NCBI RefSeq assembly: GCF_025153475.1
Contig: NZ_JANZXA010000002.1
Coordinates: forward strand, 186,001 to 250,000
Length of the DNA stretch: 64,000 nt
Direction of reading: 5' to 3'
From: Novosphingobium mangrovisedimenti
Lineage (GTDB): Bacteria; Pseudomonadota; Alphaproteobacteria; Sphingomonadales; Sphingomonadaceae
In this document: in pieces, positions 1 through 7,139 of the stretch
Layout of the letters: each line of letters begins with the position of its first letter
Numbering within the stretch: position 1 is the first letter of the stretch
Notes under the pieces: model-generated
Seen by the model: only the letters and a program-made list of their open reading frames with translations
Databases searched by the model: none
What the model was told of the DNA's origin: nothing
Translations under genes and position numbers: made by a program

Positions 1-101
1 GTTGCTTCACTGCAAAGGCCAGTGCTCTATTGGGTTCCCCCATCAAGCCGGGCAGTCGCATCGACCCGGCGCCCATCGCATTCGGGGAGCATCCGCCCAC
101 C

Positions 102-1388
102 ATGTCCTTTCACGTCCCCGGCCGTGCCGGTCGTATCCTGCCGCTTACTGCAATCGTTTTCACTCTCGGTGCCACGGCGGCACTCCCCGAGACGGCCCGC
201 GCGACCGACGGTTATTTCCTGAACGGCGCCGGCGCCAAGGCCAAGGGCGCAGGCGGTGTCGAAATCGCCATGCCCCAGGATGCGCTTGCCATCTCGGTCA
301 ACCCCGCCGCCGCCACTGTGGTCGGCCACCGCCTCGACATCGGAATGGAACTCTTCGTGCCCGACCGCGGCGCCCGCATTTCCGGGAACGGCGCCGGGCT
401 TGACGGGACCTATTCGGGCAATGGAGCCAATCCCTTCGTACTGCCCGAGGCCGGGTACGTGCGCCCGCTGTCCGACAGCGTGGCCGTCGGCATAACCATC
501 AACGGCAATGGCGGCATGAATACCCACTACAAGGCCAATCCCTTCGCCAACTTCGGCGCAAGCGGCCCGGCCGGGGTAAACCTGCGCCAGATCATGATTT
601 CGCCTGTCGTGGCCGTGAAGCTGGCGGAAGGCCACTCCCTGGGTGTTTCGCCGGTGCTCGTGCTGCAAAGCTTCAAGCTGCACGGGGCCCAGCCCTTCGC
701 CGGCTTTTCGCAGGATCCGGCACAGGTTTCGAACAATGGTACCGACTGGACGACGGGCGTCGGCGTGCGCATCGGCTATCTTGGATCGATCGGCAAGAAC
801 GTGCGCGTCGGCGCGTTCTACCAGTCGAAGGTGTGGTCCGGACGCTTCAAGAACTACGGCGGCCTCTTCGCTCAGAATGGCAGTTTCGACATCCCGGCAT
901 CCTGGGGCGTCGGCGCCTCGGTCAGCCCGACAGCCGATCTCACGCTGGGGGCGGACTACAAGCGGATCGAGTATTCGGGCGTGCAAGCAGTCGGCAACAC
1001 GCTTGCCGCGCTGTTCGAAGGCGTGCCCTTCGGTGCGGACAACGGCCCCGGCTTCGGCTGGCGCGATGTCGATGTGTGGAAAGTGGGCGCGGTCTACAAA
1101 GCCACGTCCGCGCTGACGCTGCGCGCCGGCTATGGCCGCTCGGACAATCCGGTACCCCGTTCGCAGACGCTGCTCAACATTCTGGCACCGGGCGTGGTTC
1201 GCGGACACTACACGCTGGGGGCGACAGTCAACCTGTCGCAAGATGCCGAAGTGACCGGCTACGTCATGCGCGCGCCACGCCAGACGGTTCGCGGCTCCGG
1301 CTCGATCCCTGCGTCCTTCGGCGGCGGGGAGGCCGACGTGCACCTTGCCGAGACCGCGGTCGGTCTCTCGTTCGGCCTATCACTCTAG
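102..1388 (+). CDS. FadL/TodX (OmpP1) family outer-membrane channel
   Basis: A 428-residue predicted outer-membrane beta-barrel of the long-chain fatty acid/aromatic transport family (FadL, TodX). The ATG at 102 is chosen because it is followed by a basic N-terminus, a hydrophobic stretch and a signal-peptidase-like end (ARA, residues 32-34). The mature protein then begins with the family hallmark: GYFLNGAGAKAKG, then a segment around residues 55-70 containing MPQDA and NPAA. Alternating aromatic/polar strands run to the C-terminus. Members form a 14-stranded barrel with a plug that passes hydrophobic substrates. Two membrane proteins of the YeeE/YedE sulfur family follow 13 bp downstream on the same strand, so it may be co-transcribed with them; a link to sulfur compounds is inference only. 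An in-frame start at 30 would give an N-terminus unlike a signal peptide. Confidence 0.88.
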   Translation: MSFHVPGRAGRILPLTAIVFTLGATAALPETARATDGYFLNGAGAKAKGAGGVEIAMPQDALAISVNPAAATVVGHRLDIGMELFVPDRGARISGNGAGLDGTYSGNGANPFVLPEAGYVRPLSDSVAVGITINGNGGMNTHYKANPFANFGASGPAGVNLRQIMISPVVAVKLAEGHSLGVSPVLVLQSFKLHGAQPFAGFSQDPAQVSNNGTDWTTGVGVRIGYLGSIGKNVRVGAFYQSKVWSGRFKNYGGLFAQNGSFDIPASWGVGASVSPTADLTLGADYKRIEYSGVQAVGNTLAALFEGVPFGADNGPGFGWRDVDVWKVGAVYKATSALTLRAGYGRSDNPVPRSQTLLNILAPGVVRGHYTLGATVNLSQDAEVTGYVMRAPRQTVRGSGSIPASFGGGEADVHLAETAVGLSFGLSL

Positions 1389-1401
1389 GGGAAGCAGAAT
1401 C

Positions 1402-1818
1402 ATGCTGACGCTTTACATCGCGCCGCTGCTGGGCGGCATCGTAATCGGCCTTACATCGGGCGGCCTCTATCTGCTGATGGGCGAGATCGCCGGCATCACC
1501 GGCATCGCCCGTTCCGCCATCATCGGCCCTTCGCGCGGATGGCAGATGGCCTTCATCGCCGGCCTTCTGGCCTCGGGCGGCATCGCCGCGCTTATGCTGG
1601 GCGGAGACTTTACCGCCGGCATCGAGGGCATTCCCCTCCCGGTTCTTGCGCTGGCCGGGCTGCTGGTCGGCCTCGGCACAGATCTCGGCAACGGCTGCAC
1701 CAGCGGCCACGGCGTTTGCGGCCTGTCGCGCCTGTCGCTGCGCTCGCTGGCGGCAGTCGGCCTGTTCATGGTTTCGGCCGGACTGACGGTCTTCCTTCTG
1801 CGTCACGGAGGGTTCTGA
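1402..1818 (+). CDS. YeeE/YedE-family membrane protein, first half-size subunit
   Basis: A 138-residue, very hydrophobic protein with about four membrane spans. It carries the family motif GCTSGHGVCG at residues 98-107; the conserved cysteines in such motifs relay thiosulfate in the full-length transporter TsuA (YeeE). Half-size versions occur in bacteria as adjacent pairs, and the next gene is the matching half. The start is supported by an AGGGGAAG ribosome-binding site 9-10 nt upstream of the ATG. The stop overlaps the next start codon (TGATG), so the two are probably translationally coupled. With the persulfide dioxygenase and peroxiredoxin nearby, a role in import or export of reduced sulfur species is likely. 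The exact substrate cannot be read from the sequence. Confidence 0.87.
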   Translation: MLTLYIAPLLGGIVIGLTSGGLYLLMGEIAGITGIARSAIIGPSRGWQMAFIAGLLASGGIAALMLGGDFTAGIEGIPLPVLALAGLLVGLGTDLGNGCTSGHGVCGLSRLSLRSLAAVGLFMVSAGLTVFLLRHGGF

Positions 1819-2261
1819 TGCGCCTTGCCATCGGTTTCGTAACGGGCCTTCTCTTCGGTTTCGGCCTTCTGCTGGCGGGGATGACCAGCCCCGACAAGGT
1901 AAGGGCATTCCTCGATATCGCCGGCGCATGGGACCCCAGCCTTGCCTTTGTCATGGGCGGCGCGGTCATGACGGCAATGCCGCTTTTCGCGCTGGCGCGC
2001 CGTCGCGCGAAGCCTGTCGCAGGTGCGCTGTTCGACCGTCCGTCGACCACCATGATCGATCGCAAGCTCGTCATCGGCTCGTTGACGTTCGGCATCGGCT
2101 GGGGCCTTGCCGGCATCTGCCCCGGCCCGGCCCTGGTGGCTCTTGCCATCGTGCCATCGCAGACGCTTGCCTTTGTCATCCCGATGATAGCGGGACTAAT
2201 GGTATCCGCGGCCTGGCGTCGCAGTGCCAGTGGCTCTGGCGTGGAAGCACTCCAGCATTAA
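1818..2261 (+). CDS. YeeE/YedE-family (DUF6691-like) membrane protein, second half-size subunit
   Basis: A 147-residue hydrophobic protein whose start overlaps the stop of the preceding YeeE half by one base. It starts with a membrane span after MRLAIGF, has a basic cytoplasmic loop near residues 61-75 (RRRAKP), and the conserved GICPGPALVAL segment at residues 99-109 with a single cysteine at 101. This is the typical C-terminal partner of the split YeeE/YedE pairs found next to sulfide-oxidation genes in many proteobacteria. The two halves probably assemble into one pore, equivalent to a full-length YeeE. The gene ends 45 bp before the convergent sulfotransferase gene. Function is from family knowledge; substrate unknown. 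Confidence 0.85.
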   Translation: MRLAIGFVTGLLFGFGLLLAGMTSPDKVRAFLDIAGAWDPSLAFVMGGAVMTAMPLFALARRRAKPVAGALFDRPSTTMIDRKLVIGSLTFGIGWGLAGICPGPALVALAIVPSQTLAFVIPMIAGLMVSAAWRRSASGSGVEALQH

Positions 2262-2306
2262 GGAGCGGTTCGGCAATGGCCGCGTTGAACGCGTCCCGGC
2301 CTTTGC

Positions 2307-3485
2307 TCATGTCGGGGCGCCGATACGGCCGAGCCCTTCGGCTTCGGCGGGAATAGCAAAGCGCGCGACGTAGGGCGCGAACTGTTCGCGAAGCGCATCG
2401 GGATCGAGGCCGTACTGGCCCAGCGAATAGTCGTTGCGGCCGCGCGCATTCTTCGGGTTGTTCGCGTGCCAGTCACCCACCGCCTTTGCCACCGCGTCGG
2501 GCGTTTCGATGCCGATGCCTGCATGTATCCGGCGCATCTCGCCCACGGGATCGGCGACAAGCGCGTAGTAGTCGACATGCACCACACGGTCTGTGTGGGG
2601 GCCTGCATCGAACGCCATGATCCGGTCGATATGGCGCTGGATGAAGTGCAGCATGTCACGTCCGACCTCCTCCCTCTCCACCGGGCTGGCCGCATACATG
2701 CTGCGCAGATTCCAGGTCATTTTCGAAATCGACGCGACGACCTGCGCCGGATCGCGATGCGTCATCACGAAGCGGGCGTCGGGATAGACCTCGAGGATCT
2801 CGTTCATCGCAACGATGTGGTTCGGGTACTTGAGCGCCCAGGGCTTGCGATCGTTCCGCCACTGCAGGCACTGCAGCTGGCGCTTGTGGACCTTGTAGGT
2901 CTCTACGAGATCCAGCTCGTCGAGCAGCCAGTCGAAATATTGCGGCACCCGGAACAGGTTGTGCAATCCGGCAGCGCCCCAGCTCTGCTGCAGGAAGGCA
3001 TGGCATTCGTCCGAGCCGTCCTCGTCGTAGAGATGCAGGGCCTCGAAGCCCTCGAAATGGGGGCGCGCCTTTTGCAGTTCACGCCACGCAGCGCGGCGCA
3101 CCTCGATCGAGGCCGGATCGAACCCCGGCGGCGGAGAGGGCATGGTGGATTCCCAGGTCCGGATCAGACGAAAGCGGGGATCGCGATCGAACAGGTACTG
3201 GAAATAGGTCGTGCCCGAACGCGGCAGCCCCATCAGGAAAACGGGGGCCTCTATCGGTTCGTCGCCGATCTCGGGATAGTCGCGCAGCCATTTCAGGCTT
3301 TCCAGCCGGTTGGTCGCATCCATGAGAAACGTCGCGCGAACCCGTGCCTCGCCCGCTTCGGACAGTGGGAAGGTTTCACCGATGGCAGCAACCAGCCGTT
3401 CGAGATTGCCGGCAACGCCCGGATCGGTATCGGCGATACCCGCTTTCGCTTCCGCCTCGGCAATGATTGCTGATGCATCGAGCAT
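2307..3485 (-). CDS. sulfotransferase-family protein
   Basis: A 392-residue soluble protein of the bacterial sulfotransferase family (PAPS-dependent transfer of a sulfuryl group). The 5'-phosphosulfate loop is visible as GLPRSGTTYFQYLF (PRSGTT at about residues 88-93), followed by FDRDPRFR and a later MTHRDPAQVVAS segment that matches the 3'-phosphate-binding region. The ATG at 3485 is preferred over an in-frame start 18 bp upstream because GGAGGAGG lies 6-8 nt in front of it. The gene is divergent from the GbsR/MarR-type regulator; the 91-bp gap holds a palindrome, so it may be controlled by that regulator. The acceptor molecule is unknown. Many sphingomonad homologues of this size are annotated only as sulfotransferases. 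Confidence 0.86.
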   Translation of the reverse strand: MLDASAIIAEAEAKAGIADTDPGVAGNLERLVAAIGETFPLSEAGEARVRATFLMDATNRLESLKWLRDYPEIGDEPIEAPVFLMGLPRSGTTYFQYLFDRDPRFRLIRTWESTMPSPPPGFDPASIEVRRAAWRELQKARPHFEGFEALHLYDEDGSDECHAFLQQSWGAAGLHNLFRVPQYFDWLLDELDLVETYKVHKRQLQCLQWRNDRKPWALKYPNHIVAMNEILEVYPDARFVMTHRDPAQVVASISKMTWNLRSMYAASPVEREEVGRDMLHFIQRHIDRIMAFDAGPHTDRVVHVDYYALVADPVGEMRRIHAGIGIETPDAVAKAVGDWHANNPKNARGRNDYSLGQYGLDPDALREQFAPYVARFAIPAEAEGLGRIGAPT

Positions 3486-3565
3486 GATGCCCCTCCTCCC
3501 CACAAACCTGCTGCTGCCTTCGCGCTTTCTGCCTTGCGGTCTTGATTCGTAGCGCAGGCTCTGTA

Positions 3566-3587
3566 ATATTCGGTAAATGCCGAATAT
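3566..3587. promoter_or_regulatory. inverted repeat over the regulator start codon (probable operator)
   Basis: Perfect 8-bp arms ATATTCGG and CCGAATAT are separated by 6 bp that contain the start codon of the regulator gene (ATG at 3577). The site also lies about 80 bp upstream of the divergent sulfotransferase gene. A palindrome in this position fits autoregulation by a MarR-type dimer. The half-site AATATTC recurs in front of the peroxiredoxin gene at 5819-5847. Binding is inferred, not shown. Confidence 0.55.
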
Positions 3588-4071
3588 ATCAAACCATAGC
3601 CTGAATGCCGATCAGCGCCGTTTCATCGACGAGATGGCTGCCTTGCTCACGCCTTGGGGGATGCAACCTGGAACGGCCAGCCTCTACGCCTACCTGCTGA
3701 TCTGCGACGAACCGGTGAGCCTCGACGCCATCGCCGCCACGCTCGGCATGGCCAAGAGCAGCGTCAGCGTGGCGGGACGTGCGCTGGAGCAATTCGGGCT
3801 CGCGCGCCGCCATAGCGAACCGGGCAGCAAGCGCGTGCGCTATGGCGCGTCGGATTCCTATTCCGGCTTTCTCGTCGCCCAGGCCGGCCTGCTCGACGAG
3901 ATGGGCCGGCTCGCGCAATCGCGCGCACCGGTGGTCGCAGAGGACGAGACCATGCAGCGTTTGCGCTATCTCGGCGCGTTCCACCGCAAGATGGCCGCAG
4001 CCATCACCGGCAGGATTTCCGAACTGCACGACGAGTTCCTGACCCACGGGCCTGACGAGGACTTGCGTTGA
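3577..4071 (+). CDS. GbsR/MarR-type transcriptional regulator
   Basis: A 164-residue protein with a winged helix-turn-helix at about residues 40-95: a layout like SLDAIAATLGMAKSSVSVAG, then the wing segment EPGSKRVRYGASD. The C-terminal helices probably dimerise. The pattern and length fit the GbsR-like branch of the MarR superfamily. The gene is divergent from the sulfotransferase and convergent with the persulfide-dioxygenase-like gene. Its start codon lies inside an 8-bp inverted repeat, which suggests autorepression and makes leader space very short. A related repeat in front of the peroxiredoxin suggests it also controls the sulfide/peroxide genes. The inducing ligand, perhaps a persulfide or a choline-like osmolyte, cannot be told from the sequence. 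Confidence 0.82.
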   Translation: MPNISNHSLNADQRRFIDEMAALLTPWGMQPGTASLYAYLLICDEPVSLDAIAATLGMAKSSVSVAGRALEQFGLARRHSEPGSKRVRYGASDSYSGFLVAQAGLLDEMGRLAQSRAPVVAEDETMQRLRYLGAFHRKMAAAITGRISELHDEFLTHGPDEDLR

Positions 4072-4079
4072 GCGCGATC

Positions 4080-4111
4080 GCACCGGTCATCCTCTTCTGG
4101 ATGACCGGTGC
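4080..4111. terminator. strong hairpin between convergent genes (bidirectional terminator-like)
   Basis: A perfect 13-bp stem (GCACCGGTCATCC paired with GGATGACCGGTGC) with a TCTTCT loop begins 8 bp after the regulator stop codon and ends 47 bp before the stop of the convergent metallohydrolase gene. There is no T-run on either side, so it is a stable hairpin rather than a textbook intrinsic terminator. Confidence 0.6.
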
Positions 4112-4158
4112 GCCTGGGCAGGGAACTTGACGGGGAGTCCTTTTCGGCCCGAACAGCG

Positions 4159-5076
4159 TCACAGCGTGTTGAGCGGCAGCTTCAGGTAGCTCGCGCCATT
4201 TTCCTCCGGTTCGGGGAAACGTCCGCCGCGCATGTTCGTCTGGATCGAGGGCAGGATGAGCCGGGGCATTGCCAGCGATGCGTCGCGTGCCTGCCGCATG
4301 GAGACGAAATCGGCTTCCTCCACGCCCTCGTGAACATGGATATTGGCGGTGCGTTGCGCGCCAACGGTGGTTTCCCACACGAAGGTATCGCGGCCCGGTG
4401 CCTTGTAGTCGTGGCACAGGAACAGCCGCGTTTCGCCGGGAAGCGAGAGCAGCCGCCGCACCGACCGGAAGAGCGTGCGCGCATCGCCGCCGGGAAAGTC
4501 GGCGCGGGCAGTGCCGTAATCGGGCATGAACAGCGTATCGCCGATGAAGGCCGCATCGCCGATCACATAGGCGAGATCTGCGGGCGTGTGTCCGGGGACG
4601 TGGACGACGGCGGCTTCGATCGAGCCAACCCGGAACCGGTCGCCATCCTCGAAGAGATGGTCGAACTGCGATCCGTCACGCGCGAACCGCGTGCCTTCGT
4701 TGAAGATCTTGCCAAAGACCTGCTGCACGGTGAGGATGTCCCGCCCGATCGCGAGCTTCCCGCCGAGGTGTTCCTGCAGGTACGGCGCCGCCGACAGGTG
4801 ATCTGCATGGGCATGGGTTTCCAGCAACCATTCGACCTCGATACCGTTCGCGCGGACATAGGCGATGACGGCATCGGCAGACCGGGTCGAAGTCCTTCCG
4901 GATGCCTGATCGAAATCGAGCAAGCTGTCGACGATGGCCGCCTTTCCGGTGGCCGGATCCGACAGAACATGGGTTGCGGTGAAAGTGGCTTCGTCGAAGA
5001 AGCTGCGAACCACCGGCGCTGCCGAAGCGGAGCGCTTCACGATGGCGGATGCTGCCGAGATGACGGGGTCGAACAT
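4159..5076 (-). CDS. MBL-fold persulfide-dioxygenase-like hydrolase (Blh/ETHE1 type)
   Basis: A 305-residue metallo-beta-lactamase-fold protein. The metal motif THAHADH is at residues 87-93, and further ligands are His163 (VPGHT) and Asp180 (FIGDTLF). The length and the C-terminal extension resemble Blh and ETHE1-like persulfide dioxygenases, which oxidise glutathione persulfide to sulfite with one ferrous iron. The start has a good AAGGAAAGGA ribosome-binding site. The peroxiredoxin gene lies 69 bp upstream on the same strand, so the two probably form an operon. With the YeeE/YedE pair nearby this reads as a reactive-sulfur detoxification module. A glyoxalase-II-like activity is the main alternative. 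Confidence 0.83.
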   Translation of the reverse strand: MFDPVISAASAIVKRSASAAPVVRSFFDEATFTATHVLSDPATGKAAIVDSLLDFDQASGRTSTRSADAVIAYVRANGIEVEWLLETHAHADHLSAAPYLQEHLGGKLAIGRDILTVQQVFGKIFNEGTRFARDGSQFDHLFEDGDRFRVGSIEAAVVHVPGHTPADLAYVIGDAAFIGDTLFMPDYGTARADFPGGDARTLFRSVRRLLSLPGETRLFLCHDYKAPGRDTFVWETTVGAQRTANIHVHEGVEEADFVSMRQARDASLAMPRLILPSIQTNMRGGRFPEPEENGASYLKLPLNTL

Positions 5077-5145
5077 GGTCCTTTCCTTCGAGGTGGGCAG
5101 GCCGGCGGCAGCGAGCCTCTCGCGCCGCCGGCCGATTGCGATGGG

Positions 5146-5790
5146 TCAGAGGTCCTTCTTGCTGAAGTACCAGTCAGTGTATTCGTAGCCTTCGCTGGCG
5201 CGTTCCTTCGCGGCCTGTGCCGTGGCCGGGGGCGGAACGATCACCTTCTCGCCGGGCTGCCAGTTTTCAGGCGTGGCGACCTTGTTGGCATCGGCGGTCT
5301 GCAGGGCCTGCAAGAGGCGCAGGAACTCGGCTACCGAGCGGCCGTTCGACATGGGGTAGTAGACCATGGCGCGAACCTTGCCTTCGGGATCGATCACGAA
5401 AGTGGCGCGAACCGCCGAGGTGTCAGAAGCGCCGGGGTGGATCATGCCGTAGGCCTTGGCCACGTTCATCGAGAGATCCTCGATGATCGGGAAGGGAATT
5501 TCCACGCCGAACTTTTCCTCGATGCTGCGCATCCAGGCGATGTGCGAGTGCACGGAGTCGATCGACAGGCCGAGCAGTTCGCAGTTGAGTGCCTTGAAGT
5601 CATCCGCGGCGCGGGCAAAGCCCATGAATTCGGTCGTGCAGACCGGCGTGAAGTCCGCCGGATGCGAGAAGAGCACGAGCCACTTGCCCTTGTAGTCCGA
5701 CAGCGAACGCATGCCATCGGTGGTCTTGGCGGTGAAATCGGGCGCCGGCTCATTGATGCGCGGCATGGAAGGGATGGTGGTATCGGTCAT
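5146..5790 (-). CDS. 1-Cys (Prx6-type) peroxiredoxin
   Basis: A 214-residue AhpC/TSA-fold protein with the peroxidatic cysteine at residue 51 in HPADFTPVCTTEF. The long C-terminal arm (ATPENWQPGEKV and the ending YTDWYFSKKDL) is typical of Prx6-type enzymes. These reduce hydrogen peroxide and organic hydroperoxides. The ATG at 5790 has GGAGG 6 nt upstream, which decides it over an in-frame start 30 bp earlier. It precedes the persulfide-dioxygenase-like gene in the same direction, suggesting a combined response to peroxide and polysulfide. An inverted repeat about 30-57 bp upstream of the start shares half-sites with the operator of the nearby regulator. Confidence 0.9.
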   Translation of the reverse strand: MTDTTIPSMPRINEPAPDFTAKTTDGMRSLSDYKGKWLVLFSHPADFTPVCTTEFMGFARAADDFKALNCELLGLSIDSVHSHIAWMRSIEEKFGVEIPFPIIEDLSMNVAKAYGMIHPGASDTSAVRATFVIDPEGKVRAMVYYPMSNGRSVAEFLRLLQALQTADANKVATPENWQPGEKVIVPPPATAQAAKERASEGYEYTDWYFSKKDL

Positions 5791-5818
5791 TGCTGCCTCC
5801 TTGATTGGATGAACAGAC

Positions 5819-5847
5819 AATATTCGAAAAACCTAATTTAGAATATT
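5819..5847 (-). promoter_or_regulatory. AT-rich inverted repeat upstream of the peroxiredoxin gene
   Basis: AATATTC and GAATATT arms (7 bp, perfect) are separated by 15 bp in an otherwise GC-rich neighbourhood, 29-57 bp upstream of the peroxiredoxin start. The arm resembles the half-site ATATTCGG at the GbsR/MarR-type regulator. The spacing differs (15 bp against 6 bp), so a common regulator is only a suggestion. Confidence 0.4.
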
Positions 5848-6314
5848 ACAATATACAGAACAGAGTGATCGGAAACGCCAATCACCGGCAGCGCCCAAAA
5901 ACGCCAAAACCACGCGCCCGAAATCCCTGCCTGTGGCAGTCGACCGGTGCTGCGAGGCGAACAGATGGCCTCGGCACTCTGCCAGGAAGCAGCTTCTCCC
6001 GCGATCAAATGCTGCAACACGCGTTTCTCGAGCACCAGGAGCGCACTGGCATCGTTCGTGCGCATCACAAGCCCGTCCGCGAGCGGTCGCGCGGCGTCAC
6101 GCACGGCACCGGCCAGTCTCAGGAAGGCCCTCGCCTCGCTGCCGCTTCATGCCTGAATTTTCAACGGGGCTCGCATGATGGCATGCGGCCCCGGACGAAC
6201 GGAACGGTGCTGTCAGCCCAAGGGAACCCGCTTCCGGCCGGCCAACGCATCTGGAATTGGCTGGCTTTCAAAGGCGTTCGTTCGAAAGGCTTTAGCGGAG
6301 ACGGTACGAGCGCG
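5848..6314. other. intergenic stretch with no convincing gene
   Basis: About 470 bp between the peroxiredoxin promoter and the end of the siroheme methyltransferase gene. A minus-strand frame is open from about 6146 to 5838 with a GTG at 6104. Part of its translation (around LVLEKRVLQHLIAGE) looks protein-like, but it has no ribosome-binding site and no family I recognise, and its end runs into the AT-rich promoter. It may be a decayed regulatory gene. Nothing else is seen. Confidence 0.3.
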
Positions 6315-7139
6315 TCATTGTCGAGGTTGTTCCCGCCGCCAACATGACACGGGCGAGCCAAAAGCCCCAAACCGTTCCACAAACCGCGGCGACGCTTCGC
6401 TCGCCCTGTCGGGCCGTGCCAGGGCGGTGCCGATCAGCAGCAGCGCCGGACCATCGCCCAGCGCCGTGCGCGCGGCCAGCGGGAGCAGGTCGAGACGGGT
6501 ATGGAAATGACGCTCGGTCGGCAGGCTGGCGCTTTCCACGAGCGCTACGGGAGTCTCGGCGGGCAGGCCCGCATCGATCAGCCGGGCCGACACTTCGGGG
6601 GCAGCCGCCTTGCCCATGTAGACAGCCAGCGTCGCTTCGGGATCGGCAAGGCGCTGCCAATCGATCTGCAGGTCCTCTCCTGCCCGCGCGTGCGCCGTCA
6701 CGAACGTCAACTTGCGGGCGAGCCCGCGCAGGGTAAGCGAAGTACCCAGGCTGGCGGCAGCAGCGCTGGCGGCAGTCACGCCGGGGCAGATGCGCACGGG
6801 CACCCCTGTGGCGCGACAGGAATCGAGTTCCTCGGTGGCGCGGCCGAAGATCGCCGGGTCGCCGCCCTTGAGACGCACCACTTTCTCGCCGGCCAGCGCA
6901 GCCTCGACGATCATCTGGTCGATCGTCCCCTGATCCTTCGAATGCCGCCCCGAACGCTTGCCGACATGAACTAGCCGCGCCGAACGGGCAGCCATCGCGA
7001 TGATCTCCGGGCCCACGAGCGCATCGTAGAACACCACTGTGGCTTCCCCGATCAGGCGTTCGGCCTTGCGGGTGAGCAATTCGGCATCGCCCGGCCCCGC
7101 GCCGACAAGCCAGACCGAACCTTTCGGAAAATCCGTCAT
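6315..7139 (-). CDS. cobA: uroporphyrinogen-III C-methyltransferase (siroheme synthesis)
   Basis: SAM-dependent methyltransferase of 274 residues that methylates uroporphyrinogen III at C-2 and C-7 to give precorrin-2, the siroheme precursor. Visible family motifs are VGAGPGDAELLT near residue 11, the segment ending VRLKGGDPAIFGR near residue 95, CPGVTAA, and a C-terminal LLLIGTAL. The start overlaps the stop of the nitrate reductase gene (ATGA), so it is the last gene of the nirB-nirD-nasA-cobA operon. That fits its job of supplying siroheme to the NirB subunit. The approximately 30 residues after the family core are arginine-rich and not conserved as far as I can tell. This is a stand-alone SUMT without the CysG dehydrogenase/ferrochelatase half. 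Confidence 0.92.
   Translation of the reverse strand: MTDFPKGSVWLVGAGPGDAELLTRKAERLIGEATVVFYDALVGPEIIAMAARSARLVHVGKRSGRHSKDQGTIDQMIVEAALAGEKVVRLKGGDPAIFGRATEELDSCRATGVPVRICPGVTAASAAAASLGTSLTLRGLARKLTFVTAHARAGEDLQIDWQRLADPEATLAVYMGKAAAPEVSARLIDAGLPAETPVALVESASLPTERHFHTRLDLLPLAARTALGDGPALLLIGTALARPDRASEASPRFVERFGAFGSPVSCWRREQPRQ

Noticed and set aside
5838..6146. Minus-strand open frame upstream of the peroxiredoxin
   Set aside because: GTG start without ribosome-binding site, no family recognised, runs into the AT-rich promoter. Mentioned only as a possible relic.
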